Below are positions 21,181 through 29,758 of a DNA stretch of 43,522 nt, in pieces (the first letter of the stretch is position 1; the number at the start of each line of letters is the position of its first letter). The DNA comes from Chara braunii (taxonomy: Eukaryota; Streptophyta; Charophyceae; Charales; Characeae): assembly GCA_003427395.1 (NCBI GenBank), contig BFEA01000072.1, forward strand, positions 949,787 through 993,308, written 5' to 3'. The notes below the pieces were generated by a model that saw only the letters and a program-made list of their open reading frames with translations, made no database searches and was not told the origin of the DNA. Both the position numbers and the translations under genes were made by a program.

Positions 21181-21284
21181 GGTGTGGCGAGGCCCGAACT
21201 TGGCGCCGTACTTGCTGTACTCCGAAGTTTTGCCAGTGAAACACACCCCGAAGTTTTATTCTTAACAACATTTGGGTAGCCTTA

Positions 21285-21381
21285 GGGCCAGATCCCACTA
21301 GCCCCTATTCTTCATTTCTGACCGTTGATGTTCGTAATGGAGGGTGAAAAAGAAAAAATCCAGGCTAGTGGGATCTGACCC
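21285..21381. mobile_element. Small TIR MITE 4 (97 bp)
   Basis: GGGCCAGATCCCACTAGCC (21285-21303) and its complement GGCTAGTGGGATCTGACCC (21363-21381) are 19-bp TIRs with one mismatch. The interior is AT-rich. No clear target duplication. Confidence 0.65.
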
Positions 21382-21400
21382 GGTAGCTGCGTACGCTTAC

Positions 21401-21466
21401 CCGGGGCAAGGTCCCACTTGCACGGATTAGGAGATTTCGGCCGTGCAAGTGGGACCTAGCCCCCGG
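21401..21466. other. Strong hairpin upstream of the candidate gene
   Basis: AGGTCCCACTTGCACGG and CCGTGCAAGTGGGACCT give a perfect 17-bp stem around a 15-base loop. The stem continues with GGGGC and GCCCC beyond one bulge. It resembles MITE 4 in sequence (GGTCCCACTTG and GATCCCACTAG), so both may be one element family. It ends about 100 bases before the ATG at 21567, in the probable promoter or 5' UTR. Confidence 0.7.
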
Positions 21467-21566
21467 GGGTGAGGGCAATAACCGACGCCGTCTCACTGTT
21501 CTCGTCTTGATAGCTGATCCGCCGATCGCCAGGAACGTTGCGCAAGATACTGACTGTTGTTTTGAG

Positions 21567-22895
21567 ATGGAGGCCGATGCAGATGGTGAGAGAGCGCGAG
21601 CGGAAGGCGACGCTGGACAGTCCGCCAGATGTAGAGGATCTACCAGCACCGTCATCTTTGAGTCAATGTCACCCGCAGAAATCGAGCGCCGTAGAGATGG
21701 AGAAGAGCCCGGGAAGATGGCGATGGCGATGGCCCGTGGTCGGTTACCGAGGAGCATGTCGGTCGGTCATGAGTGGGTGCGAGCGCGCGCGGGGACGGAG
21801 AGGGGCGGAACAGAGGGGGAATTTGCGACGGGATCTGTGGCTGGAAGTATGGCAATGGCGACGGAATCTGTGGCTGGAAGTATGGCAATGGCGACGGGAT
21901 CTGTGGCTAGAAGTATGGCGATGGCGACGGGAGAGCTAATTGGTCCACTTGCGCGGACGCACTCCGACATGGGAGGTGCGTCTCTGAATTTGGAGAGACC
22001 GTCTTCCGCGTGCGCGCAGCCGTCAACCGCTGCTCTATCGAGTGCGACATCGCTGCGGCGCGCTCACTTGGGCGCAATGGCGGTGGACGGGTGTTCATCA
22101 GCATCAGCTTCGGGTGTATCTGCCAGGCGCAGCACTCTCTCCGGCGTCTTGCCCTCGCCATTGCAGTTGCCAGGACACGGCTCAACTGGTACAACTATTA
22201 GTTCACCGTCGCAGTCATCGCCATTGCTGACGAGCGGACGAAGACGATGGACTCCTCAAGGGGCGGAAATCGCGTCGAATACTTCTCCGTCTCCTCGTCT
22301 AGTGACGGCGGGATCCCCATCCCCATTGCCCTCTCCATCCCTGATGACGGGATTGACTGGTGCAACGCTCCGTAGAACAGCTTCAAGCATCTCATCAGCA
22401 TCGGCTATGCCATCGCCTGGGCGGCAATTTGCAGGGCATTCCGGAGGGACGGCCGCGGTACTCGGAAACCCGATCAATCAGGTTGTCGTAGGCGGCGGGT
22501 TTGGTGGTGGTGGGGGAGGAGGAGGAGGAGGAGGAGGAGGTAAAGGATGGATCAGCCCACAGGGTATCGGGATCGTCATAGGCACGGATAGGAACGCAGG
22601 GGGGATACTATCGTCGCCGCAGGAGTTGGCTGCAGAGAATGTTGCCCCGGACGTCTCTTGTGGTCTGGAGTACTCCAGGGTGGTCCCCGCGTCCCCCTCT
22701 TATGGCGGAGCTGGCGGAGCCGTAAGCCAGTCCCGGAAAGGACTATCGAGGACAAAGCGGCCGGCGGCCTTGACGTACTTATTCCCGCTGGGAACCCTTC
22801 TCCTCGTTTTCGTTAATTACACGGTGATGAACGCACGGCTTCCTAATCCTCTGCAGTCATCTCTCCTAGCCTCGATGTCCACGCGTCTGCTCTCG
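21567..22895 (+). CDS. Candidate first exon of a type II membrane protein
   Basis: I do not recognise the family. The first in-frame ATG (21567, context GAGATGG) opens 443 codons, to a GTACGT splice donor at 22896. Base composition is GC-rich, unlike the surroundings. The product is low-complexity, rich in A, S, G, P and R. Three 11-residue repeats (ATGSVAGSMAM-like; DNA about 21828-21925) and a run of at least 12 Gly (about 22510-22540) stand out. A hydrophobic segment LTYLFPLGTLLLVFVNYTVM (DNA 22770-22829) follows KRPAA, so a long basic cytosolic N-terminus, one membrane span and a luminal start is the natural reading. That is the layout of Golgi glycosyltransferases, but no catalytic domain is visible here. 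The frame stays open to 23168, but the part after 22937 is a foldback element, which favours an exon end at 22895. Later exons were not found. The whole could be a broken gene. Confidence 0.42.
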
Positions 22896-22901
22896 GTACG
22901 T
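22896..22901 (+). promoter_or_regulatory. Putative splice donor GTACGT
   Basis: CTCTCG|GTACGTAAC agrees with a plant 5' splice site. It falls at a codon boundary and just before a foldback MITE. Confidence 0.35.
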
Positions 22902-22936
22902 AACTTCAACGCACCGCCACGTCCGTCCACGTTTTT

Positions 22937-23144
22937 GGAAAAAGTTATAGATGCCCCCGCGACAAAACGTTTGTCCTCGTTTGCCCCTGGACCGTGGCAA
23001 AAGTTCCGACTAACCCCCGAAAGCTGGTTGCAAAATTTACGGATCGCCCGCCGCGTGCCTCAAGCCTTTCGGGGGCCCTCCGACACCTCGGGGGGGCAAA
23101 CGAGTACAAGCCTTTTGTCGCCGGGGGTATCTATAACTTTTTCC
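22937..23144. mobile_element. Foldback MITE with TIRs of about 51 bp
   Basis: GGAAAAAGTTATAGATGCCC (22937 on) and the minus-strand reading of 23144-23094 (GGAAAAAGTTATAGATACCC) match through CGACAAAA and CTCGTTTGCCCC, with four substitutions and one indel in about 51 bases. A second, inner inverted pair CCCCCGAAAG/CTTTCGGGGG follows. Flanks CGTTTTTG and CGTTTCTT could be a decayed 8-bp target duplication, which would suit hAT or Mutator-like elements. There is no coding capacity. Confidence 0.75.
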
Positions 23145-23203
23145 GTTTCTTTTTTTCCTTTTTCTTAAAATTTTCATTGTTAATCTGACACCTCAAGCTT
23201 CAA

Positions 23204-23309
23204 GTCCCGTCCTTCGGGACATCCGTTAAAATTGGAACGATACAGAGAAGATCAGCATGGCCCCTGCGCAAGGATGACACGCATAAATCGAGAAACGGTT
23301 CAAATTTTT
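23204..23309 (+). ncRNA. U6: U6 spliceosomal snRNA (gene or young retrocopy)
   Basis: The sequence follows plant U6 almost throughout: a 5' stem-loop GTCCCGTCCTTCGGGAC, AAAATTGGAACGATACAGAG with the ACAGAGA box, AGCATGGCCCCTGCGCAAGG with the AGC triad, ATGACACGCATAAATCGAGA, and a 3' T run. The only change I see in the core is GATCAGC for GATTAGC. U6 pairs with U4, then with U2 and the 5' splice site, and forms the catalytic centre of the spliceosome. I cannot see the plant upstream element (RTCCCACATCG); a TTAAAATTTT lies about 35 bases upstream. AAGCTTCAAGTCC (23195-23207) and AAGCTTGAAGTCC (23311-23323) flank it, matching 12 of 13. This may be a target duplication of a retrocopy, although the left repeat overlaps the first four U6 bases. 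It lies downstream of the exon at 21567-22895, perhaps in its intron. Confidence 0.9.
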
Positions 23310-24189
23310 AAAGCTTGAAGTCCTGAAACGCTAAATGATCGATAGGCCATGCTCTCACAGTTTGTATTCGTACTGACAATCAAAATCAAATGAGCCCTTG
23401 CCCTTTTGCTCCTCACGAGATTTCTGTTCTCGTCGAGCTCATCTTAGGACACCTGCGTTACTAGTATCTTCCATCAAATGTGCGGCCCTAGCCAAACTCC
23501 CCACCTGACAATGTCTCAGCCAAACTCCCCACCTGACAATGTCTCACGAAATACTAAGTAAAATAACGTTAACCGTATTGGTGTTGCACTTACGCCCACA
23601 AAAACATGCGTTACCTAAGTTCCCAGCTATTCTACACCTCTCAAGTCATTTCACATAGTCGAACTAGAGTCAAGCTCGACAGGGTCTTCTTTCCCCGCCG
23701 ATTCTTCCAAGCCCCGTTCCCTTGGCTGTGGTTTCCCAGGATGGTAGATAGGGACAGTTGGAATCTTGTTTTTTTAGGATTTCTTATTCCTTTTGATTGA
23801 AAGCAAAGAGAATCAATCGAAAGTTGTCCCTGGAGGGTGTAACATCGATGGGTGCGTTATCATATCGGCCAGTCTTTAGAGATTCTGTTCATGTCCCAAC
23901 GTGGTGTCCTCTCTTCGGATCTGCTCCTGGTTCCTTCAAGAAAAAGGATATCCAACCCTGTGCATGTTGAGTATCGCTCTTCCTTGCCGCCGCCGTAAGG
24001 TCCTATATCAGCAAATCAACAATTGTCAGGACCTTTTATTTCGATGGATTATCAGCCAAGAAACAATGATCATCGACCATCCATCTGTTTATGAGGGACA
24101 TGAGTATGATGATCCGATCATCAGCCAATCAATGGTTAGGAGGTCGTGTACTGTTTTCACCTCCAAATCAGGATATATGACGTCTAGGC
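23310..24189. other. Intergenic or intronic DNA, no exon recognised
   Basis: Contains a short direct repeat CCAAACTCCCCACCTGACAA at about 23493 and 23521. Small frames without recognisable features. Confidence 0.5.
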
Positions 24190-24440
24190 TGTGAATTGGT
24201 GAATGCCACGTGGCTGGCTGGCGGGCGAGTGAACGGCGGGCAGGCAAGCTTCCTGGCTGGCGGGATGATGACGACTGACTTGCTAATATGGAGGCTCTTT
24301 TGGTTGTGAGTAGCTGCCACGTGGCCGACTGGCTGGCGGGACGATGACTAACCAGTTAATGACGAGACTTGATTGCCTATGAATGGTTGCCACGTGGCTT
24401 GACTGGCTGGCTCAATGACGACCGATTAGCTACTGATGAA
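24190..24440. repeat. Diverged repeats carrying three palindromic G-boxes
   Basis: GCCACGTGGC occurs at 24205-24214, 24316-24325 and 24389-24398, each followed by GACTGGCTGGC-like sequence and a GATGAC or AATGACGAC phrase. CACGTG is the plant G-box bound by bZIP and bHLH factors. Tripling comes from repeat units, so a regulatory role is only a possibility. Confidence 0.6.
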
Positions 24441-24521
24441 ACTTTTTGCTGGCTATAGCTTGCGGTAGGGCCCGAATATGAAATTCGATTGACGTGTGAA
24501 CACCCAAAATGATGGCTTTTC

Positions 24522-24667
24522 GGTTCAGCATTTTTTTTGTATTTAGTATTTCTTACTATAATATGGTTATGTGCCGATGGATGATCAGATATTCGTAAAA
24601 CTGATCAGAACAGATTCTACACTTGATCTTAGCCAAAAGCCCGACAAAGGTGTAGGGTTCAGCATTT
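24522..24667 (-). pseudogene. U2 snRNA retrocopy, 3'-truncated
   Basis: On the minus strand, 24653 down to about 24577 matches U2 from its 5' end: ACACCTTTGTCGGGCTTTTG, GCTAAGATCAAGTGTAG, ATCTGTTCTGATCAGTTTTA, then ATATCTGAT. Later sequence fades (stem II is recognisable only in part). An A tract follows (24531-24538 on plus). Direct repeats GGTTCAGCATTT and GGTTCAGCATTT (plus strand, 24522 and 24656) flank the copy as a target duplication of about 12 bp. The branch-site-pairing motif reads GTAGAA, so it is not functional. A third similar sequence, GGGTCCAGCATTTT, sits at about 24700 beyond a TTTA/T tract, perhaps marking another insertion at the same site. Confidence 0.78.
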
Positions 24668-25977
24668 ATTTATTTATTTATTATTATTTTTTTTTTTTGG
24701 GTCCAGCATTTTCGTTTACGTGGTTTCTTGTTTTTTTTTTTTGGGTTGCTTGTTTAGCTGCCTTTCTCGTTTATTTGGTATGGTCTACGCCGCTTTCCTT
24801 TGCCTAAGCCTGTCCCCGCGTCTTTCCCGAGTCGGTCTTGGGTTCCGTTATGACCAACGGAGGGGACGGACATTTCTTTGCTGTTTGTTTCGCCATCCTA
24901 TCCTGCTTCCACCTTATCGTCTTTATGACAAACTTGCCCTTTTACTTTCTCCTTGGCCCGCTGTCACACTTTGGTTGAGAAAGAGGCATTTCTTTGCTGT
25001 TTGTTTTGCTATCCTGTGCTGCTTCCACCTCTTGCTTCGTAGTTTACTCTCTTCAATCGCAGTAATTCTCTCTCGTTCCCTCTTTCTCCCTCTTTCTCTC
25101 TTCTCTTCCTCTTCGCCTCCCTCTACACCCCCCTTCCCNCCCCCCCCCCCCCCCCCCCCTGCCGGGTTTGCCTGTCTTCGAATTAGGCTTTCAATTTTTT
25201 TTTAAGACTTCATGGATTGCCACATTGGTTGCAATTCCATGGCCAAAAAAAAAAAAAAAAAAAAAAAATCAATGGCCGGAGTGTGAAAGCGGGCCACAAA
25301 CTTGAGGGTCAGTCCAGTCTGACATGTTGATGTTTGTGGCTAGTGCTTCGTTGTTGGAATGAAAAATCGATCTTCTCGCGAGCCAATGAGCTCGTGTCTG
25401 TTTGTGTTCACCTGGTATTCTGTCTGTTCTGCATTTTCCCTCGGCTCAATTTTTCGAAATTCGGAATTTTGCGTAATAGAAACTTTCTTGCATGCCCTCT
25501 TTCCACCTGTCATGTCTTCCCGCTATGCCCTCGATTCTCAGGAAGAGGAGGATCTTCGTGAAAAAGAGGACAAAAAGAAAACGCTTTCCACAGTAGCGCC
25601 AATGCATCAGCGTCTTCTGGGTCTGGCGGCGCATGCTCTCGCAGAGGTGGGATGAAAAAAAAACTCTCCGTGTCGTTATGACAAAGTTGCCCTTCAACTT
25701 TCTCCTTGTCTTTTCATCTCGTCGTTCTATTCTATTTTTTCCCTTTTTTCCTTTCTCTTTTCCTCTTGTCTCTTTGCTTGCCGCTTTATTACGTCACAGT
25801 GCATGTTCATGGCTCACAGTCAAGTTACTTCGTGCCAAGCCGCACCTGCTGCAATGCTTGTGCACGCTGGCACGTTGAGCTTCGGTCTGCTATCTCATGT
25901 TATAATCAGCGAGATTGTGTTCTAGATGAATTGCCCTCTTTCCTTGATTGTTCTGCGTGGTTGTGTAATCTGTTCAA

Positions 25978-25980
<3 letters not shown>
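24668..25980. other. Pyrimidine-rich intergenic DNA with direct repeats
   Basis: CATTTCTTTGCTGTTTGTTT followed by a CATCCT.TCCTGCTTCCACC-like part occurs at about 24868 and 24987. A GACAAACTTGCCCTTTTACT relative recurs at 25680. A C run with one undetermined base (25139) spans about 25136-25159. Open frames are low-complexity. I call no gene. Confidence 0.5.

Positions 25981-26036
<56 letters not shown>
25981..26036. repeat. (TG)n microsatellite
   Basis: Uninterrupted TG tract of 56 bases. Confidence 0.95.
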
Positions 26037-26037
<1 letters not shown>

Positions 26038-26929
26038 TTAAAAAAAAAAGCCCAAACTCTCTCTCTCATTCCATCCACAAATCATCACAAACCATCCATG
26101 AAACAAAAAAAAGGTAGAGATAGGCAAGATAGTAGAAGACGCAAGGTTGGCCACGTTTGTGTGGTTATGTGGCAACTGCCCATACACCCATCTGCCGTAG
26201 AAGTGGCCCACTTGCACAAGTTTTATATCTATATGTATCCACGTGGGCGGCCTTGTACGCAAGAGGTTCTGAACAGGGGGAGTTGTAAGGAAGAGTCAAG
26301 TTTTTCTTGTTTTCCTTGTTTTCTTTCGTTTTTCGCTTTGGCGCTCTGATATCATACTCTTGTGACAATATATTGTAGTCCATAAAAAGGATGGAGGGCA
26401 AAAGGCAACATACTCAACAAAGAAGGCTCCACCAACAAGAAAGTACTGACCACATCCTTCAATGTTCTGATAGATCTTGGCGAGGCCCTTCCAGTCGGTC
26501 CATAAAGCTACAAGATCAGTTGCACAGGTACAACAGCACTGACACTGCTATTCATCCCCAACGACCCACTCACGTCACTGACATCTCTAACACTCCATGG
26601 CTAGACAGCCCCCCTTTTCACTTTGCTGTCTAACGCTTGTAGTGTATAGAGTGCCATAATCCCAAACTCGACGAGATCTCCACGCGACACCAGGAGCGTA
26701 CTGCTTAAAATACCTTAGAAGTCCTCATTTCTTCCATGTGCTCCAAAAGAGCAGCCTGTGGGAATGACACCCACAGCAGACACTCGCTTAGCCTCCTCTC
26801 GAAGATACCGTGGCCAAAACTCCGAACATACATTCCCATCCCCCCCCAAAAAACTCGTGGCCACCCACAGGCATTCCTTCATCGAAGAAACAGCCCATGC
26901 TCCACCTAAGCAGGGCAGAGAATTAGGCC

Positions 26930-26931
<2 letters not shown>
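26037..26931. other. Intergenic DNA, nothing firm
   Basis: Short frames on both strands between 26380 and 26930 lack recognisable domains. A GCTCTGATATCAT at 26342 resembles, on the minus strand, the initiator-tRNA primer-binding site of LTR elements, but no element can be built around it. Confidence 0.4.

Positions 26932-27000
<69 letters not shown>
26932..27000. repeat. (GT)n microsatellite
   Basis: Uninterrupted GT tract of about 69 bases. Confidence 0.95.
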
Positions 27001-27004
<4 letters not shown>

Positions 27005-27300
27005 AGACTGTCACCATAACAGCCGCCTTTCCATCCAAGGAGTGATCCGAAAATGAAACACCCTTCCGTTGCAGCGGGGAGGCCTCAAGCCGTGACAGCC
27101 CCCCCCCATGGCCACCTAAAAAAATTAGGTGCGGCCCTAAGTGAAGGCAGCAGCAGAAAAGAATCCACCGGCCCTGACTGAAGGCTGGCGTGAAACAGTT
27201 GGGAAGGCAGGTTGGGCCCAGGCAACTGCGTTCTCCAGAAAGTGGCTGAAGGGAGGAGGCTGCAGCATTTAACAAAATTAGAGGTAGTGGCTGCTAGCGC

Positions 27301-27350
27301 GACCGTCTTCCCCCGAACACAACACACCCTCATTTTGGCTGCACTGGACT
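27301..27350. mobile_element. Isolated MITE arm, CCGTCTTCCCCC family
   Basis: ACCGTCTTCCCCCGAACACA followed by ACACCCTCATTTTGGCTG repeats the left arm found 79 bases on at 27380. Only one arm is present, so an arm has been duplicated or an element truncated. Confidence 0.6.
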
Positions 27351-27379
27351 GGAACGATAGCTTGTATACATTGCGAGTG

Positions 27380-27432
27380 CTACAGTCTTCCCCCAAACAC
27401 ACAACACTCTCATTTTGGCTGCACCGGACTGG
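27380..27432. mobile_element. Left half of a MITE split by the gypsy element
   Basis: CTACAGTCTTCCCCCAAACA, then ACTCTCATTTTGGCTGCACC, ends where the LTR begins. The right half is at 36410-36468. Together they give about 112 bp, close to the intact copy at 39075-39183. Confidence 0.65.
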
Positions 27433-27701
27433 TGAAACGGTTTTCACCTTTCTGCAGTCACAGATGCGGGCATTAGAGTTCGATCCCCAAACCTTACCTT
27501 GCCCATGTACAGTATCGAGTTGACCCCCGAGTGTTTGAACCCGTGACCTGTATTTTGGTAGTCGTTTGATGTCTGTCGTAAGTCTGTGTAGTTGTAGGGG
27601 TTCGATCCGTAGATCTGATGAGTAGGGGTCACAGCCTTGTAGAGGTCGCAGCTGTAGGTGTTCTGAGAGGTCAAGGTCGTAGCTGCTACAGTCCTGAAAG
27701 G
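27433..27701 (+). repeat. 5' LTR, visible part
   Basis: Nearly identical to 35412-35680, with scattered differences such as GCGGGC for CCGACA at about 27468. It is cut by the gap at 27702. Confidence 0.92.
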
Positions 27702-28641
27702 NNNNNNNNNNNNNNNNNNNNNNNNNNNNNNNNNNNNNNNNNNNNNNNNNNNNNNNNNNNNNNNNNNNNNNNNNNNNNNNNNNNNNNNNNNNNNNNNNNN
27801 NNNNNNNNNNNNNNNNNNNNNNNNNNNNNNNNNNNNNNNNNNNNNNNNNNNNNNNNNNNNNNNNNNNNNNNNNNNNNNNNNNNNNNNNNNNNNNNNNNNN
27901 NNNNNNNNNNNNNNNNNNNNNNNNNNNNNNNNNNNNNNNNNNNNNNNNNNNNNNNNNNNNNNNNNNNNNNNNNNNNNNNNNNNNNNNNNNNNNNNNNNNN
28001 NNNNNNNNNNNNNNNNNNNNNNNNNNNNNNNNNNNNNNNNNNNNNNNNNNNNNNNNNNNNNNNNNNNNNNNNNNNNNNNNNNNNNNNNNNNNNNNNNNNN
28101 NNNNNNNNNNNNNNNNNNNNNNNNNNNNNNNNNNNNNNNNNNNNNNNNNNNNNNNNNNNNNNNNNNNNNNNNNNNNNNNNNNNNNNNNNNNNNNNNNNNN
28201 NNNNNNNNNNNNNNNNNNNNNNNNNNNNNNNNNNNNNNNNNNNNNNNNNNNNNNNNNNNNNNNNNNNNNNNNNNNNNNNNNNNNNNNNNNNNNNNNNNNN
28301 NNNNNNNNNNNNNNNNNNNNNNNNNNNNNNNNNNNNNNNNNNNNNNNNNNNNNNNNNNNNNNNNNNNNNNNNNNNNNNNNNNNNNNNNNNNNNNNNNNNN
28401 NNNNNNNNNNNNNNNNNNNNNNNNNNNNNNNNNNNNNNNNNNNNNNNNNNNNNNNNNNNNNNNNNNNNNNNNNNNNNNNNNNNNNNNNNNNNNNNNNNNN
28501 NNNNNNNNNNNNNNNNNNNNNNNNNNNNNNNNNNNNNNNNNNNNNNNNNNNNNNNNNNNNNNNNNNNNNNNNNNNNNNNNNNNNNNNNNNNNNNNNNNNN
28601 NNNNNNNNNNNNNNNNNNNNNNNNNNNNNNNNNNNNNNNNN
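27702..28641. other. Assembly gap (940 N)
   Basis: The gap must contain the remaining LTR of about 725 bp and the primer-binding site. Any reading frame across it is meaningless. Confidence 0.99.

Positions 28642-28703
<62 letters not shown>
28642..28703. repeat. (GA)n microsatellite in the gypsy leader
   Basis: GA tract of about 62 bases at the gap edge. The 3' LTR has no such tract, so it belongs to the internal leader. It probably caused the gap. Confidence 0.95.
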
Positions 28704-28705
<2 letters not shown>

Positions 28706-29758
28706 AGATTGTTGTGCGGTAAGGAAGAAGGTTGGAAGCCATAGTTGCCGAGCTCGGACAGCGAGAAGACGAGTAAGAGGAGAGAGAAGGGATGAAGAGA
28801 GGGAGAGGATTATAGTTGAGTTGGAGGAGGAAGGAGAGACAAATAAAGGAGAAAGGGAAGCCATAACAGGGGGTGAAGTAGATAGAGAGAGAGGCGAGAA
28901 AGAAGCCGTAGCCGAGGGAGGATGAAGAAGGAAAGTGAAGGGAGGTAAGAACGAAGGTTGGCAGCCATAGCCAAGGTGATCGACGTACTTACCAGCGTTG
29001 ACAAGGTGTTTTTATCGAAGTTGAGCAAAGTGCTTTTCAACATTGACCGGGGTACATGCTGGCGTTGACCGAGGACTTGACCAAAAGGTTGACCAGCGTT
29101 GACCAAGGAGTTGATCGGGGCGTTGATTGGTGTTGACCAAGGTGGCGACCGAAGCTGTTGACCACGAAGTCTGACCAAGCTGGAGTTGGTATACTCTCGC
29201 CAAGCCTTCAGCCTGTCCCCTCGCCCTATGGATGTGCACACACCCCACGGTACTTGTCGAGTCAGTTTGTCTCTTCTTTCTGTATCGAGTCTCTTCTGTC
29301 CAGGTGTTAGGAACTCTGTGTGTATGTGGTCATAGAGCTTTGTTGACCAAACCCACACGGGCTGAGTAGGGCTAAAGGCTGTGTCTGATGACTCAGGACA
29401 CGGGTCCTCCCAAGGACCGGTACGGACCGGGGGGCTGCTCGGTGTGGCACAGTAGGCCCGAGTTGTTGGGCTGCACAACAAGCTGTCTAAGTCTCGAGAG
29501 GACTTGCTGATCGCGTCGTCCTGTTTGCGACGTTAAATAATTCTTGAGGAGTTACGGGGGATCTCCTTAAATGCTTCCTGATCAGCAGTAAGTCCTGTAG
29601 TGACAACCTAGAAGTAGAGTCAGGCTAGAGACCATAGTTGGCAGGGTCCTTTCAGGATGCCGTGGTCCTTAGTGAGTTCGACTTAAGTTAAGTCAGTCAG
29701 GGGGTGAGAGTCTAAGTGGTGAGGAGTGGAACTGTTGTCCGGTTGTACACCTGTCACC
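28704..29758 (+). other. Gypsy 5' leader with TTGACC cluster
   Basis: Purine-rich non-coding leader of about 1 kb between the gap and gag. At 28995-29165 TTGACC occurs seven times, spaced by 6-30 bases, with several TTGAC/TTGAT variants. TTGAC(C/T) is the W-box core bound by plant WRKY factors; in context it reads as a decayed tandem repeat with core GTTGACCAAGG. Confidence 0.6.

Larger units (their letters stand above)
20166..21195. mobile_element. Composite TIR element hosting repeats and MITE 3
   Basis: The left end CCTTATGCCACACCACTCTG and the reverse complement of the right end GGGCCTCGCCACACCACTCT share GCCACACCACTCT followed by GAAA(A)C. Inside are about 2.5 tandem units of about 122 bp (from 20188), each with AATGTTTCAAGAG, GAGTGTTCGG and GACAATGxTGGACAAAGGAT. 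MITE 3 interrupts the third unit. The outer left border was disturbed by MITE 1, so I infer the boundary. Confidence 0.45.

Noticed and set aside
21507-21566. Upstream extension of the membrane-protein frame to 21507
   Set aside because: That start would be a TTG; the first ATG in frame is 21567, in a better context.
24720-25205. 161-codon hydrophobic protein
   Set aside because: Low-complexity frame over T/C-rich DNA, spanning an undetermined base; no ATG context, domain or splice support.
26336-26352. Primer-binding site of a minus-strand copia element
   Set aside because: A one-base-off match to the tRNA-iMet site exists, but no LTR pair, gag or pol was found around it.
27444-28925. Long frames of about 390-435 codons on both strands
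   Set aside because: They are open only because they cross the 940-N gap.
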